Shown here: piece after piece, positions 1 to 11,803 of the stretch | How positions within the stretch are numbered: position 1 is the stretch's first letter | Layout of the letters: every line of letters starts with the position of its first letter | From: JALORV01 sp963702595 | GTDB taxonomy: Bacteria > Pseudomonadota > Gammaproteobacteria > Burkholderiales > Burkholderiaceae_F | Reading direction: 5' to 3' | DNA length: 64,000 nucleotides | NCBI GenBank assembly: GCA_963702595.1 | Contig: CAVPDC010000018.1 | Location: 124,001-188,000, forward strand | Position numbers and translations under genes: made by a program | Notes under the pieces: model-generated | What the model was told of the DNA's origin: nothing | Database searches by the model: none | Seen by the model: the letters and a program-made list of their open reading frames with translations, nothing else

Positions 1-1784
1 TGCTCCGCCTCCCGTTGCGCCGGCTGACCGGCTGCCCCCACCTTGCCTGACAGCACGTGGGCGATGAGGTATCCCGCCCCTTGGACGTCGGCACCCACGT
101 ACGTGGGCAACTTGTCCGGTTGTGTACGCAGGACTTCCGCCAGCAGGTTCGGTGGCATGCCCTGCGGCGCGCGGCGCGAAACCGTGAGCAGTGGCGAGAA
201 GCCCGTGTCCGATGGCTGCTTCATCAAGGCTGCCATCTGCTCCTCGCCCGCCTTGCGGGCCAGTTGCGCGGCTTCCTGCTGTTCGAGCCGCTGGCGGATC
301 GGCCCCTTGATCTCGTCGAGTGGGCGCACCGCGGCAGGCCGGTGCTCGAGGACCCGCGCGGCGACCAGCGTGCCCGGCGCCACTTCGATGGCCTGCGTGT
401 TACGGCGGCTCTTGACGGTGTCTTCCGCGAAGACTGCCTCGACGACACGCGGCGTGAAGACCTGCGGCTGATTCGGCGCGGCGGGAACGCCCGCGCGCGT
501 AAGGCTGTCGAGCGTCTGCACCTTCAGGCCCAGCTTCTCAGCCGCAGGCTGCAGCGAATCGGACTGCTCGTAGACAAGGTTCGTGAACTGATCGGCCGCC
601 TCGGCGAAGCGCTTCTGCGCCTGCTGCGTGCGCAGGTCCTTTTCAATGTCGGCACGAACCTCTTCGAGCGGTTTGACCTGCGCCGCCTTGATCTCGGTGA
701 CACGGATGATGTGAAAGCCGAAGTCCGTTTCAACGATGCCGCTTGTCTCACCGGGCTTAAGCGTAAAGGCGACTTCCTCGAAAGGCTTGACCATCATGCC
801 CTTGCCGAAGAAACCGAGGTCGCCACCCTGGGCCGCTGAGCCCGGATCCTTCGACTGCTCCTTTGCGAGCCTGGCGAAGTCACCTGGAGTGGTCTTGAGC
901 GCGGCGAGCACGGCCTCGGCCTTCTTGCGGGCCGCGGCCTTGTCGCCGCCTTCGGGCGCGAACAGGATGTGGCTAGCCCGCCGCTGCTCGTCGACACCGA
1001 AGCGCCCCTTGTTCTGCTCGTAATACGCCTTGATGTCCGCATCGGCCACGGCGGCGGTGCCCGAGATCGCTTCGGCACTGAGCACGAGGTACTCGACCTT
1101 GACGCTTTCCGGCGTTTCGAAGTCCTTCTTGTTCCTGTCGTAGAACTCGGCCACCTGCGCATCAGTGACCGCGACCTTGCCGAGGTAGTTTTCCACCCGG
1201 ACCGGAAGCACACGAACTTCGCGCTCCTCCAGCAACACGCGATCCAGGCGATCGGCGACGGCCTTGGGCACGATCGTCGACTCGAGCACAGCCGAGACGA
1301 GCATCTGCTTGCGCAGGTCGGCGCGCACGCGCTCCTCGAAGCCAGCCTCCGTCAACCCCTGCGCCGTCAGGTAGGCACGGTAGCGTTCGAGGCTGAACAC
1401 CCCGTTGTCCTGGAACGCCGGTACGCCGGCGATGACCTCGCGCAGCCGGTCGTTGGTCACGATCAGGTTGCTCCGCTCGACTTCCTGCGAGAGGGCGCGG
1501 TCGATGATGAGTCCGTCGAGGATTGACTTGCGGCCTTCGGGCGTATCAAGCACCCGTGGGTCGAATTCCGCACCGAGTTGCTGGCGCAGGCGCTCCACCC
1601 GATCGCGCTGCGCGATGTCGAAGTCGCGCTGGGTGATCGGCTTGCCGGAGACCGTGGCCAACGCTCCTTCGGTTTCCATGAAGCTGTTGTAGCCCTGGAT
1701 CCCGAAGAAGACGAACGACGGGAAGATCAGCACCAGCATGAAGAACATCAGCCAGCGGCGGTGTGAGCGGATCGAATCGAACAT
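1..1784 (-). CDS. ppiD: Peptidyl-prolyl cis-trans isomerase D (PpiD/SurA-type periplasmic chaperone), 3' end off the window
   Basis: Inner-membrane-anchored periplasmic foldase that helps outer-membrane proteins mature. The start is the ATG at 1784, preceded by a GAGGAG ribosome site. The N-terminus (MFDSIRSHRRWLMFFMLVLI) is a short cytoplasmic stretch followed by one membrane anchor (about residues 10-30). A SurA-N-like region follows, then a parvulin domain around residues 270-380 containing GGDLGFFGKG and FGFHIIRV. About 594 codons are in view and the family is usually 620-650 residues, so only the last few dozen are missing at the left edge. Position next to hupB and lon is the classical proteobacterial arrangement. 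The frame is open throughout. Confidence 0.93.
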   Translation of the reverse strand, partial: MFDSIRSHRRWLMFFMLVLIFPSFVFFGIQGYNSFMETEGALATVSGKPITQRDFDIAQRDRVERLRQQLGAEFDPRVLDTPEGRKSILDGLIIDRALSQEVERSNLIVTNDRLREVIAGVPAFQDNGVFSLERYRAYLTAQGLTEAGFEERVRADLRKQMLVSAVLESTIVPKAVADRLDRVLLEEREVRVLPVRVENYLGKVAVTDAQVAEFYDRNKKDFETPESVKVEYLVLSAEAISGTAAVADADIKAYYEQNKGRFGVDEQRRASHILFAPEGGDKAAARKKAEAVLAALKTTPGDFARLAKEQSKDPGSAAQGGDLGFFGKGMMVKPFEEVAFTLKPGETSGIVETDFGFHIIRVTEIKAAQVKPLEEVRADIEKDLRTQQAQKRFAEAADQFTNLVYEQSDSLQPAAEKLGLKVQTLDSLTRAGVPAAPNQPQVFTPRVVEAVFAEDTVKSRRNTQAIEVAPGTLVAARVLEHRPAAVRPLDEIKGPIRQRLEQQEAAQLARKAGEEQMAALMKQPSDTGFSPLLTVSRRAPQGMPPNLLAEVLRTQPDKLPTYVGADVQGAGYLIAHVLSGKVGAAGQPAQREAE

Positions 1785-1821
1785 GAGCGAACTCGCTCCT
1801 CAGTGATTCATCATCGGCAGG

Positions 1822-1850
1822 ACAACAAAAAAGGCGAACTTGCGTTCGCC
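1822..1850 (-). terminator. Rho-independent terminator after the tRNA(Val)-tRNA(Asp) pair
   Basis: The inverted repeat GGCGAAC-ttgc-GTTCGCC (1833-1850) is followed on the minus strand by a T-rich run (complement of the A-run at 1825-1832). It ends the tRNA transcript before ppiD begins. Confidence 0.75.
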
Positions 1851-1859
1851 TTCGTAGTG

Positions 1860-1936
1860 TGGCGGAGTGGACGGGACTCGAACCCGCGACCCCCGGCGTG
1901 ACAGGCCGGTATTCTAACCAACTGAACTACCACTCC
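1860..1936 (-). tRNA. tRNA-Asp (anticodon GUC)
   Basis: A 77-nt cloverleaf on the minus strand with acceptor stem GGAGTGG/CCACTCC, encoded CCA end, T-loop GGTTCGAGTCC, and anticodon loop CTGTCAC giving GTC. It is paired with tRNA-Val 34 bases upstream and probably co-transcribed with it. Confidence 0.96.
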
Positions 1937-1970
1937 CGCGCGGTACAACAACAACCCGCCGCTTGCTCGG

Positions 1971-2046
1971 TGGTGGGTGCTGAGAGGCTCGAACTCCCGA
2001 CCTACGCCTTGTAAGGGCGCCGCTCTACCAACTGAGCTAAGCACCC
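1971..2046 (-). tRNA. tRNA-Val (anticodon UAC)
   Basis: A 76-nt cloverleaf on the minus strand with acceptor GGGTGCT/AGCACCC, encoded CCA, T-loop GTTCGAGCC and anticodon loop CTTACAA giving TAC. It lies between hupB and tRNA-Asp, as in many beta- and gammaproteobacteria. Confidence 0.96.
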
Positions 2047-2081
2047 CCGCGAAAAAGCGAAGTGCAGCGCGTCGCAACCGA

Positions 2082-2354
2082 CTATTGTACAGAATCTTTC
2101 AGGGCCTTCCCAGGCCGGAACTTCGGAACCTTTGCAGCCTTGATCTTGATCGCCGCACCCGTGCGGGGATTGCGCCCGGTGCGCGCCGCGCGCTTGCTGA
2201 CCGTGAACGTGCCGAAGCCCACGAGGGTGACCGAATTGCCCTTCTTGAGGCTGTGGCGGATTCCGCCGACGATGGCTTCGAGGGCCCGACCCGCCGCGGC
2301 TTTCGAGATGTCTGCCTGCTTGGCGATGTGGTCGATCAGTTCTGTCTTGTTCAC
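2082..2354 (-). CDS. hupB: DNA-binding protein HU-beta
   Basis: Nucleoid-associated HU protein, 90 residues, the normal family length. The sequence begins VNKTELIDHIA and carries the signature GFGTFTVSKRAARTGRNPRT on the DNA-binding beta arm, ending in KVPKFRPGKALKDSV. The GTG at 2354 is chosen because it gives the canonical N-terminus and has a TGAGGGGG ribosome site just upstream; longer in-frame extensions are not HU-like. It lies downstream of lon in the same direction. Confidence 0.95.
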   Translation of the reverse strand: MNKTELIDHIAKQADISKAAAGRALEAIVGGIRHSLKKGNSVTLVGFGTFTVSKRAARTGRNPRTGAAIKIKAAKVPKFRPGKALKDSVQ

Positions 2355-2532
2355 GTAAACCCCCTCATTTTGCTGGTCTTCGGAAGTCAGCGCGTGGCGG
2401 CCGTCGCAGCGAAATTTTCTTATGGGTATCGGCCGAAGGTGCGCTTCGGAAACTGGAGATCTATTCAACCGCGCGGCTATGGGAGTGTCAAGCGCAAGCA
2501 AACGATTTTTTGCTTTGAGCAGGAAGTGATGT

Positions 2533-2565
2533 GCAGTGTGCACCCGCGGAACGGGCGCACACTGC
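2533..2565. other. Intergenic inverted repeat between lon and hupB
   Basis: The arms GCAGTGTGC (2533-2541) and GCACACTGC (2557-2565) are a perfect 9-bp pair, eight bases past the lon stop. No T-run follows on the minus strand, so it could be a processing, attenuation or RNA-stability element; hupB can clearly be expressed from its own promoter in 2355-2530. Confidence 0.5.
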
Positions 2566-2572
2566 GACTCCG

Positions 2573-4984
<2,412 letters not shown>

Positions 4985-5132
4985 CGGGACGTCCCCTTAA
5001 ATGGAAGATTCAGCGCTGGATATGGGTGCGTGTCCGGTCAATGCAAGCCCGGAGAATCTTCACGTTGGATCAATCTAGCACGCGACGCTAACAGTCGCGG
5101 CCCCGCACGACGGACGATGGAAGGCAGTCCGG

Positions 5133-6398
5133 TCAGCGCGGTCCGCCGGCCACTTTCGGCTGGTCGGCGTACATCAGCAACGGCTTGCCGCCGCTGATCG
5201 TGTTTTCGTCGACCATGACCTTGGCCACGTTCTTCGTGCTGGGCAGGTCGTACATGACATCCAGCAGTACGCTTTCCACGATTGAACGCAGGCCGCGCGC
5301 TCCGGTCTTGCGCTTGATCGCCTTGCGGGCGATCGACTTGAGCGCCTCCTGCCGGATCTCGAGCTCGACGCCCTCCATATGGAACAGGCGCTGGAACTGC
5401 TTGATGAGTGCATTCTTGGGCTCGACCAAGATCTCCACCAGCGCGTCTTCACCCAGCTCATCGAGCGTGGCAATGACAGGCAAGCGTCCCACCAGTTCCG
5501 GAATCAGGCCGAACTTGATCAGGTCTTCGGGCTCCACGTCACGCAGGACGTCGCCCACCGACCGCTCGCTCGCGCTCGTCACTTCGGCGCCGAAGCCAAT
5601 GCCGCTCTTCTCCGAACGGCTGCGGATGACCTTCTCGAGGCCATCGAACGCGCCGCCGCAGACGAAAAGGATGTTGGTCGTGTCGATCTGCACGAAGTCC
5701 TGGTTCGGGTGTTTGCGCCCGCCTTGCGGCGGCACCGAAGCGATCGTGCCCTCGACCAGCTTCAGCAACGCCTGCTGCACGCCTTCGCCCGAGACATCGC
5801 GAGTGATGGAAGGGTTGTCGCTCTTGCGCGAGATCTTGTCGATCTCGTCGATGTAGACGATGCCGCGCTGCGCCTTCTCGACTTCGTAATTACAGTTCTG
5901 CAGCAGCTTCTGGATGATGTTCTCGACATCCTCGCCGACGTAACCGGCTTCCGTCAGCGTCGTGGCGTCGGCGATCACGAACGGGACGTTGAGCAGGCGC
6001 GCGAGCGTCTGCGCCAGCAACGTCTTGCCCGATCCTGTCGGGCCGATCAAAAGGATGTTGCTCTTGGCGAGCTCGATGTCGTCTTTGCTGCCAAGGTGCT
6101 TGAGGCGCTTGTAGTGGTTGTAGACGGCGACCGAGAGGATGCGCTTGGCCTTGTCCTGCCCGATCACGTACTGGTCGAGGATGGCGCCGATCTCGCGCGG
6201 CGTCGGGAGGTCCGACTTGACGCCGCCCGTGCCGGCGTCCGTCGTCGTCTCGTCACGGATGATGTCGTTGCAAAGGTCGATGCACTCGTCGCAGATGAAC
6301 ACCGACGGGCCGGCGATCAGCTTCTTGACCTCGTGCTGGCTCTTTCCGCAGAAGGAGCAGTAGAGGAGCTTTTCGCTCGAACCCTTCTTGTCCGTCAT
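5133..6398 (-). CDS. clpX: ATP-dependent Clp protease ATP-binding subunit ClpX
   Basis: AAA+ unfoldase that feeds substrates to ClpP. The 421 residues begin MTDKKGSSEKLLYCSFCGK with the N-terminal zinc-binding domain (CSFC and CDEC pairs), then Walker A GPTGSGKTLLAQ, Walker B GIVYIDEIDK, and the C-terminal LARKAIKRKTGARGLRSI-type segment. It sits 31 bases downstream of clpP on the same strand, so co-transcription is likely. There is nothing abnormal in frame or length. Confidence 0.98.
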   Translation of the reverse strand: MTDKKGSSEKLLYCSFCGKSQHEVKKLIAGPSVFICDECIDLCNDIIRDETTTDAGTGGVKSDLPTPREIGAILDQYVIGQDKAKRILSVAVYNHYKRLKHLGSKDDIELAKSNILLIGPTGSGKTLLAQTLARLLNVPFVIADATTLTEAGYVGEDVENIIQKLLQNCNYEVEKAQRGIVYIDEIDKISRKSDNPSITRDVSGEGVQQALLKLVEGTIASVPPQGGRKHPNQDFVQIDTTNILFVCGGAFDGLEKVIRSRSEKSGIGFGAEVTSASERSVGDVLRDVEPEDLIKFGLIPELVGRLPVIATLDELGEDALVEILVEPKNALIKQFQRLFHMEGVELEIRQEALKSIARKAIKRKTGARGLRSIVESVLLDVMYDLPSTKNVAKVMVDENTISGGKPLLMYADQPKVAGGPR

Positions 6399-6429
6399 AC
6401 GTGTGGAATCGTCCCCCGACTTTCGCCGC

Positions 6430-7077
6430 TTACGGCTGCTCGCCGCGCTTGACGAAGATCTTGTCGATCAGTCCGTAGCTTACTGCATCGTCCGCGGTCA
6501 TGAAGTTGTCGCGATCCGTGTCTTTGGCGATCTTTTCGACGGGTTGACCGGTCAGTTCCGACAGGATCTTGTTCAGCCTTTCGCGCGTCTTCAGGATCTC
6601 CTGCGCGTGGATTTCGATGTCGCTCGCCTGGCCCTGCGCCCCGCCCGAAGGCTGGTGGATCATGATGCGCGAGTTGGGCAGCGAGAAGCGCTTGCCCTTG
6701 GCGCCCGCCGCCAGCAGGAAGGCGCCCATGCTGGCTGCCATGCCGACGCAGATCGTCGACACGTCCGGCTTGATGAACTGCATCGTGTCGAAGATCGCGA
6801 GGCCCGCGTAGACGGAGCCACCCGGCGAGTTGATATAGAGCGAGATGTCCTTGTCCGGATTCTCGGACTCCAGGAACAGCATCTGGGCGACGACCAGGTT
6901 CGCCGTCTGGTCCGACACTGGCCCGACCAGGAAGATGACCCTGTCGCGCAGCAGGCGCGAGTAAATGTCATAGGCCCGCTCGCCGCGGCCGCTCTGCTCG
7001 ATGACGATCGGGACCATCCCCAGACCCTGCGGTTCCATCGCCTGCGCGGCGCCATGGGGGCTCATATGGCTCTTCAT
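6430..7077 (-). CDS. clpP: ATP-dependent Clp protease proteolytic subunit
   Basis: Serine peptidase that forms the tetradecameric barrel used by ClpX. The catalytic Ser is in GMAASMGAFLL and the His in MIHQPSGGAQGQ. The ATG at 7077 (MKSHMSPHGAAQ) is preferred over the one at 7098 because an AGGAGA ribosome site lies eight bases before it; this gives 215 residues. The gene lies between tig and clpX on the same strand. Confidence 0.97.
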   Translation of the reverse strand: MKSHMSPHGAAQAMEPQGLGMVPIVIEQSGRGERAYDIYSRLLRDRVIFLVGPVSDQTANLVVAQMLFLESENPDKDISLYINSPGGSVYAGLAIFDTMQFIKPDVSTICVGMAASMGAFLLAAGAKGKRFSLPNSRIMIHQPSGGAQGQASDIEIHAQEILKTRERLNKILSELTGQPVEKIAKDTDRDNFMTADDAVSYGLIDKIFVKRGEQP

Positions 7078-7102
7078 CCAACTGTCTCCTGGCTGCAACT
7101 TA

Positions 7103-8410
7103 TCAGCGCTGGTTGTGGCCCATCAGTTCGTCAAACGCAACCGGCACATCCACGACCCTGGCGTGGTCCAGTATCCAGCGCGTCACATTGTCCTCCAGCG
7201 CCATCGCCTCGAGCTCGCCGAGCCGTTTCCGGTCGGACAGGTACCAGTTGACGACGTCCTGCGGCCGCTCGTAGCTCTGGGCCATTTCCTCCACCAGCTT
7301 GCGGATCTGGTCGGGCTTGGGCTGCAGGCCGTTGGCACGCACAAGTTCGCCGACCAGCAATCCCAGCCGCACCCTGCGCTCGGCCCGTTCGGCAAACAGT
7401 TCAAGCGGGAGCGGCGCCTCCTCGGCCTTGACGCCACGGGCCACGAGGTCGCTTCTCGCCATGTCCGCGAGCCGCTGCTTTTCTTCCTCGACCAGCGACT
7501 TCGGTACATCGAAGCTCGTGGAAGCGAGCAGCGCCGACATCGCGCTGTCCTTGGTCCGCGCCTTGAGTCGGGTCCCGACCTCGCGCTCCAGATTGGCCCG
7601 GACTTCCTTTCGCATCTTGTCCATGTCGCCATCGGCGATGCCGAGGGCTTTGGCAAACTCCGCGTCCAGCGCCGGCAGCACCGGCTGCTGGACCTTCTTG
7701 ACCGTCACATTGAACTCGGCCTGCTTGCCTGCAAGATTCTTGGCGTTGTAGTCGGCGGGAAAGGTCAGTGGGAACGACTTGATGTCACCTGCGGTCATGC
7801 CCGCCACGGCCGCCTCGAACTCCGGCAGCATCCGTCCCTGGCCGACCGTGAACGCGAAGTCGGTCGCGCTGCCACCCTCAAACGGCGTGCCGTCGATGGA
7901 GCCAACGAAGTCGACCGTGACGATGTCATCGCTGGCGGCTGCGCGCGCAATGTCCTCGTAGGTGGCCCGCTGGCGACGCATGATGTCGAGCGTCCGATCG
8001 ACCTCGGCATCGCCCACCGCACACTTGGCCTGCTGGATCTCCGTGTTGGAGAGGTCGCTGACAGCGATCTCGGGATAGATCTCGAACGTGGCCGAGAACG
8101 CCAGGTCATTCGACCCTTCCACCGTGCGCGGTTCGAGCCGGGGAGCACCCGCGACCCGCAACTTGCTGGCGTTGACGGCCGAGTTGAACGCCTCGCCAAC
8201 CTTGTCGTTCAGCACCTCGGCCTGCACCTGAGGGCCGTAAGTGGCAGCCACCATTTTCATCGGCACCTTGCCGGGCCGGAAGCCTGGCATCTTCACGCTG
8301 CGCGCCAGCTTGGCCAATCGCGCCTGCACTTCTTTCTCGATCGAGTCCGCGGGAACGGTCAGGTCGAGCCGGCGCTCAAGCGCGCCCGGGGTGTCCATCG
8401 TCTGTTGCAT
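7103..8410 (-). CDS. tig: Trigger factor, ribosome-associated chaperone
   Basis: First chaperone met by nascent chains at the ribosome exit. The 435 residues are normal length. The N-terminal ribosome-binding signature GFRPGKVPMKM lies near residues 44-54, a FKBP-like isomerase domain occupies roughly residues 155-245 (DIVTVDFVGSIDGTPFEGGS), and a helical C-terminal chaperone domain follows. The gene heads the tig-clpP-clpX-lon block, 50 bases downstream of tRNA-Leu on the same strand. Confidence 0.97.
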   Translation of the reverse strand: MQQTMDTPGALERRLDLTVPADSIEKEVQARLAKLARSVKMPGFRPGKVPMKMVAATYGPQVQAEVLNDKVGEAFNSAVNASKLRVAGAPRLEPRTVEGSNDLAFSATFEIYPEIAVSDLSNTEIQQAKCAVGDAEVDRTLDIMRRQRATYEDIARAAASDDIVTVDFVGSIDGTPFEGGSATDFAFTVGQGRMLPEFEAAVAGMTAGDIKSFPLTFPADYNAKNLAGKQAEFNVTVKKVQQPVLPALDAEFAKALGIADGDMDKMRKEVRANLEREVGTRLKARTKDSAMSALLASTSFDVPKSLVEEEKQRLADMARSDLVARGVKAEEAPLPLELFAERAERRVRLGLLVGELVRANGLQPKPDQIRKLVEEMAQSYERPQDVVNWYLSDRKRLGELEAMALEDNVTRWILDHARVVDVPVAFDELMGHNQR

Positions 8411-8459
8411 GGTCTGGTTCTTATGTTGAGCCGCACGACAGCGGCAAGTCAGAATCGGT

Positions 8460-8546
8460 TGGTGCGAAGGGGGGGACTCGAACCCCCACGCCGGTGAAGG
8501 CGTCAGGACCTAAACCTGGTGCGTCTACCAATTTCGCCACCTTCGC
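8460..8546 (-). tRNA. tRNA-Leu (anticodon UAG)
   Basis: An 87-nt class II tRNA on the minus strand with a long variable arm, acceptor GCGAAGG/CCTTCGC, encoded CCA, T-loop GGTTCGAGTCC and anticodon loop TTTAGGT giving TAG. It sits directly upstream of tig. Confidence 0.95.
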
Positions 8547-8645
8547 GCCGCGGCCGCAGGCCAGCACGGCGCGGAACGAGCGACGAATTCTAGCGGAAGG
8601 CGACGCGCCTCGAAGGCGCGGACGCGCTGTGCTAGCGTGATTCGC

Positions 8646-9462
8646 ATGGGCGTCGGTCACTACGAGAACTTTCCCGTTGCATCCCTGCTCGCACCGCCCG
8701 CGCTGCGTCCCGCCATCCGGGCGATCTATCGCTTTGCGCGCACGGCCGATGACCTTGCGGATGAGGGCGACGCGGCACCGGCCGAGCGGCTGAGCGCGCT
8801 GGCCGGACTGCGCGAGCAGCTCGACCGGATCGAACGAGGCAATTCCAGCGACTGGCCGGATCTGGCCACCGCGATCCGCGACCACGACCTGCCTGTGGCG
8901 CGCTTCCGAGACCTGCTGTCGGCCTTCGAGCAGGACGTGACGACCACACGCTATCCGACGTTCGAGACGCTGCGCGATTACTGCCGCCGCTCGGCCGATC
9001 CGGTCGGTCGCCTGCTGCTGGCGATGTACCGACGCGGCGACGAACAGGCCCTCGCGTGGTCCGACGCCATTTGCACCGGCCTGCAGCTGACGAATTTCTG
9101 GCAGGACATCGCCGTCGACTGGCGCAAGGGGCGCGTCTACGTGCCGCAGGAAGACCTGCAGCGCTTCGGCGTGGCGGAGAGTCAGATCGCCGCCGGCCGC
9201 GTCGACGGCGCCTGGATCGAGCTCATGCGTTTCGAGGTCGAGCGCGCAAGGCGATTGCTACACTCAGGCGCCCCGCTGACGCGAGACATTGCCGGGTCGC
9301 ATAGGGTTCGAACTGAGGCTGGTCGTGCACGGCGGACTGCGCATCCTCGAGCGCATCGACAGTTGCGAGGGCGACGTGTTTCGCCGCAGGCCGCTGCTGG
9401 TCACGCGCGACTGGCTGCTAATGGCGTGGCGCAGCCTGCACGGCAACGCGTTGCCCGCCTGA
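8646..9462 (+). CDS. hpnC: Squalene synthase HpnC (frame broken near the 3' end)
   Basis: First-listed enzyme of the three-gene HpnCDE route from farnesyl diphosphate to squalene; in that scheme HpnC turns presqualene diphosphate into hydroxysqualene. The start MGVGHYENFPVASLL at 8646 is the family N-terminus. Two aspartate-rich motifs are present: RFARTADDLADE and FWQDIAVDWRKGR. After LTRDIAG (about 9295) the reading frame shifts; the continuation (IGFELRLVVHGGLRILERID, ending at the TGA 9460-9462) lies in another frame. One missing base restores a full-length protein of about 272 residues, so a sequencing indel is more likely than a pseudogene. hpnD follows after 126 bases. Confidence 0.88.
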
Positions 9463-9588
9463 GAAGGCATGTTGTCACCCAGCCCGGCGGAAAATGACGC
9501 TTGACCAATGCTCTGCCGGCCGCGGCGCGACGCTCCTGCCCGGCGCACAGCGCAACTCGCCGCCTGCGAGTAGCCGGCCGGCACGAAA

Positions 9589-10431
9589 ATGGCGATGACT
9601 CCGGACGAGTACTGCCAGCAGAAAGCCGCGGCGAGCGGTTCGAGTTTCTACTATTCGTTCCTGTTCCTGCCCTCGGAGCGTCGGCGCGCCATCACGGCCG
9701 TCTACGCCTTCTGCCGCGAAGTCGACGACGTTGTCGATGAGATCAGCGACGCCGGGGTGGCGCAGGCCAAGCTCGCCTGGTGGCGCGACGAGCTGGCAGC
9801 GTTGTTCCGCGGTGCGCCGAATCATCCGGTGACGCAGTCCATCCAGCCTTTCATCGACACGCGCTTCGGCATCACGCGCGAGCGGCTGGATGCCGTGATC
9901 GACGGCATGGAGATGGACCTGCGGCAAAACCGGTACCTGGACTACGCAGCCCTGCAGCGTTATGCGCACCTGGTTGCGGGCGTCGTCGGCGAGATGTCGG
10001 CATCCATCTTCGGGTTCGTTAATCCCCAGACGATCCAGTACGCGGGCCGCCTCGGACGCGCGCTACAGCTCATCAACATCATCCGCGATGTCGGTGACGA
10101 CGCGCGCCGCGGCCGCATTTACCTCCCGCTGGACGAGTTGCAGCGTCATGGCGTCAAGGCTGCCGACCTTCTGGAAGCACGCTACGTCGAAGGCTTCGTG
10201 CCGCTGATGCGCTTCCAGGCAGAGCGCGCGCGTACGCAGTACCGTGAAGCGCTGTCGCTGCTGCCGCCGGAGGACCGCCGATCCCAGCGCGCCGGGCTCA
10301 TCATGGGTGCGATCTACGTGTCCCTGCTCGACGAGATCGAGCGCGAGAACTACCAGGTCCTGCAGCAGCGCATCGCGCTGACGCCGCTGAGAAAGCTGTG
10401 GATCGCGTGGAAGACCTGGGTCTCCACGTGA
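9589..10431 (+). CDS. hpnD: Presqualene diphosphate synthase HpnD
   Basis: Condenses two farnesyl diphosphates to presqualene diphosphate in hopanoid precursor synthesis. The 280 residues carry the family N-terminus MTPDEYCQQKAAASGSSFYY, the first Asp-rich motif FCREVDDVVDE and the second NIIRDVGDDARRGR. The ATG two codons downstream (9595) is an equally good start. The stop overlaps the hpnE GTG start (GTGA at 10428-10431), implying translational coupling. Confidence 0.95.
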   Translation: MAMTPDEYCQQKAAASGSSFYYSFLFLPSERRRAITAVYAFCREVDDVVDEISDAGVAQAKLAWWRDELAALFRGAPNHPVTQSIQPFIDTRFGITRERLDAVIDGMEMDLRQNRYLDYAALQRYAHLVAGVVGEMSASIFGFVNPQTIQYAGRLGRALQLINIIRDVGDDARRGRIYLPLDELQRHGVKAADLLEARYVEGFVPLMRFQAERARTQYREALSLLPPEDRRSQRAGLIMGAIYVSLLDEIERENYQVLQQRIALTPLRKLWIAWKTWVST

Positions 10432-11780
10432 CGTCGGACCTGAACGTCGCGGTCGTCGGCGGCGGCTGGGCCGGCTGTGCGGCAGCGGCCGAGCTGGCTC
10501 GCCTGGGCCACCGGGTCACGCTGCTCGAGGCGGGTGGGGAACTGGGCGGGCGGGCGCGCCGACTGGTGCTCGAACTTGCCGGCGAACGGCACGTGCTCGA
10601 CAACGGCCAGCACCTCCTGATCGGCGCTTACACGGCCACTGCCGCACTGATGTCGCAGGTTGGCGTGGCGCTGGACACGGCGTTTGCGCGCCGCCCCTTC
10701 GAGATCGCCTATCCGGACGGCATGCGTATGCGCGCCGCGCGGCTGCCGGCACCCTGGCACCTCGCGGCGGCGTTGCTGACGGCGCGCGGCCTGGGCTGGC
10801 GCGACCGTCTGGCGCTGGCGGGATTCCTGCCGCGCGTACGGGGCCTCGACTGGACCGTGCTGCCGGATCGTCCGGCGAGCGAGTGGCTGCAGCAGCTCGG
10901 ACAGACGCCGCGACTGGTCGAGCGCATCTGGCGCCCGCTCACGCTCGCGGCTCTCAACACGCCCCTCGCCGAAGCTTCGGCCCAAGTCCTTGCAACAGTG
11001 CTGCGCGACAGTCTGGGCGCCAGTGCCACGGCGGCCGAGATGTGGCTGCCACGCGCGAACCTCTCCGCTGCGATGCCGGACGCTGTCGAGCGTTACCTCG
11101 TGGCACGCGGCGGCGCAGTACGCCGGAGCAGTCGAGTCGACCTCGCCCGCGGTTCGGAGCGCGGCTGGTCGCTCGCGATTCGCAGTGGCGGAGATCACGC
11201 CTCGCTCGACGTGGACGGCGTCGTGTACGCCGCTCCCGCCGCACAGCTTCAGCGCGTCTTCGGGCTACACGCGGACGCCATGCGACCGCAACTACGGATG
11301 ATCGAGCGCTTCCGCTACCAGCCCATCACGACCGTGTACCTGAAGTACGCCAGGCAGGCCGAGGCACGCATGCCCGGATTGTTCAACGCACTCGTCGAGG
11401 ACGCCACCCGACGTCACCACGGCCAGTGGGTGTTCAATCGAGGTGCGCTCGACGCAGACAATGCCGGCGTGCTGGCGCTGGTCATCAGCACCGGCGGCAC
11501 ACATGAAGAGCCGACCCTCGACGCCCTGTGCGAGGCCGCTGCACGGCAGATGACGGATCTCTACGGGTTGCCGGCACCACGCGCCGCGCGCGCCATCATC
11601 GAACGACGAGCCACGCTCGCCTGCATACCGGATCTCGAGCGGCCGTCGTCCGTCACTGGCCTGTCGCGCCTCGCCCTGGCCGGCGACTGGACTGCCTCGG
11701 ATTATCCCTGCACGCTTGAAACAGCCGTGCGATCGGGTCTTGCCGCAGCCCGAGCTATCGGTGACCCTGTGGTTGGCTGA
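10428..11780 (+). CDS. hpnE: Hydroxysqualene dehydroxylase HpnE
   Basis: FAD-dependent amine-oxidase-fold enzyme that reduces hydroxysqualene to squalene. The dinucleotide-binding motif VAVVGGGWAGCAAAAEL is at the very N-terminus, followed by the GGELGGRARR loop; the C-terminus has the second FAD contact ALAGDWTASDYPCTLETAV. The GTG at 10428 overlaps the hpnD stop by four bases and gives 450 residues; an upstream GTG at 10398 is also in frame. No squalene-hopene cyclase gene is in the window. Confidence 0.94.
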   Translation: MTSDLNVAVVGGGWAGCAAAAELARLGHRVTLLEAGGELGGRARRLVLELAGERHVLDNGQHLLIGAYTATAALMSQVGVALDTAFARRPFEIAYPDGMRMRAARLPAPWHLAAALLTARGLGWRDRLALAGFLPRVRGLDWTVLPDRPASEWLQQLGQTPRLVERIWRPLTLAALNTPLAEASAQVLATVLRDSLGASATAAEMWLPRANLSAAMPDAVERYLVARGGAVRRSSRVDLARGSERGWSLAIRSGGDHASLDVDGVVYAAPAAQLQRVFGLHADAMRPQLRMIERFRYQPITTVYLKYARQAEARMPGLFNALVEDATRRHHGQWVFNRGALDADNAGVLALVISTGGTHEEPTLDALCEAAARQMTDLYGLPAPRAARAIIERRATLACIPDLERPSSVTGLSRLALAGDWTASDYPCTLETAVRSGLAAARAIGDPVVG

Positions 11781-11803
11781 CGGCCACAGAGGCTCGCGGA
11801 CGC

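Noticed and set aside
2341..2570. Riboswitch before hupB or lon
   Set aside because: Only a simple hairpin was found; no known riboswitch core could be recognised.
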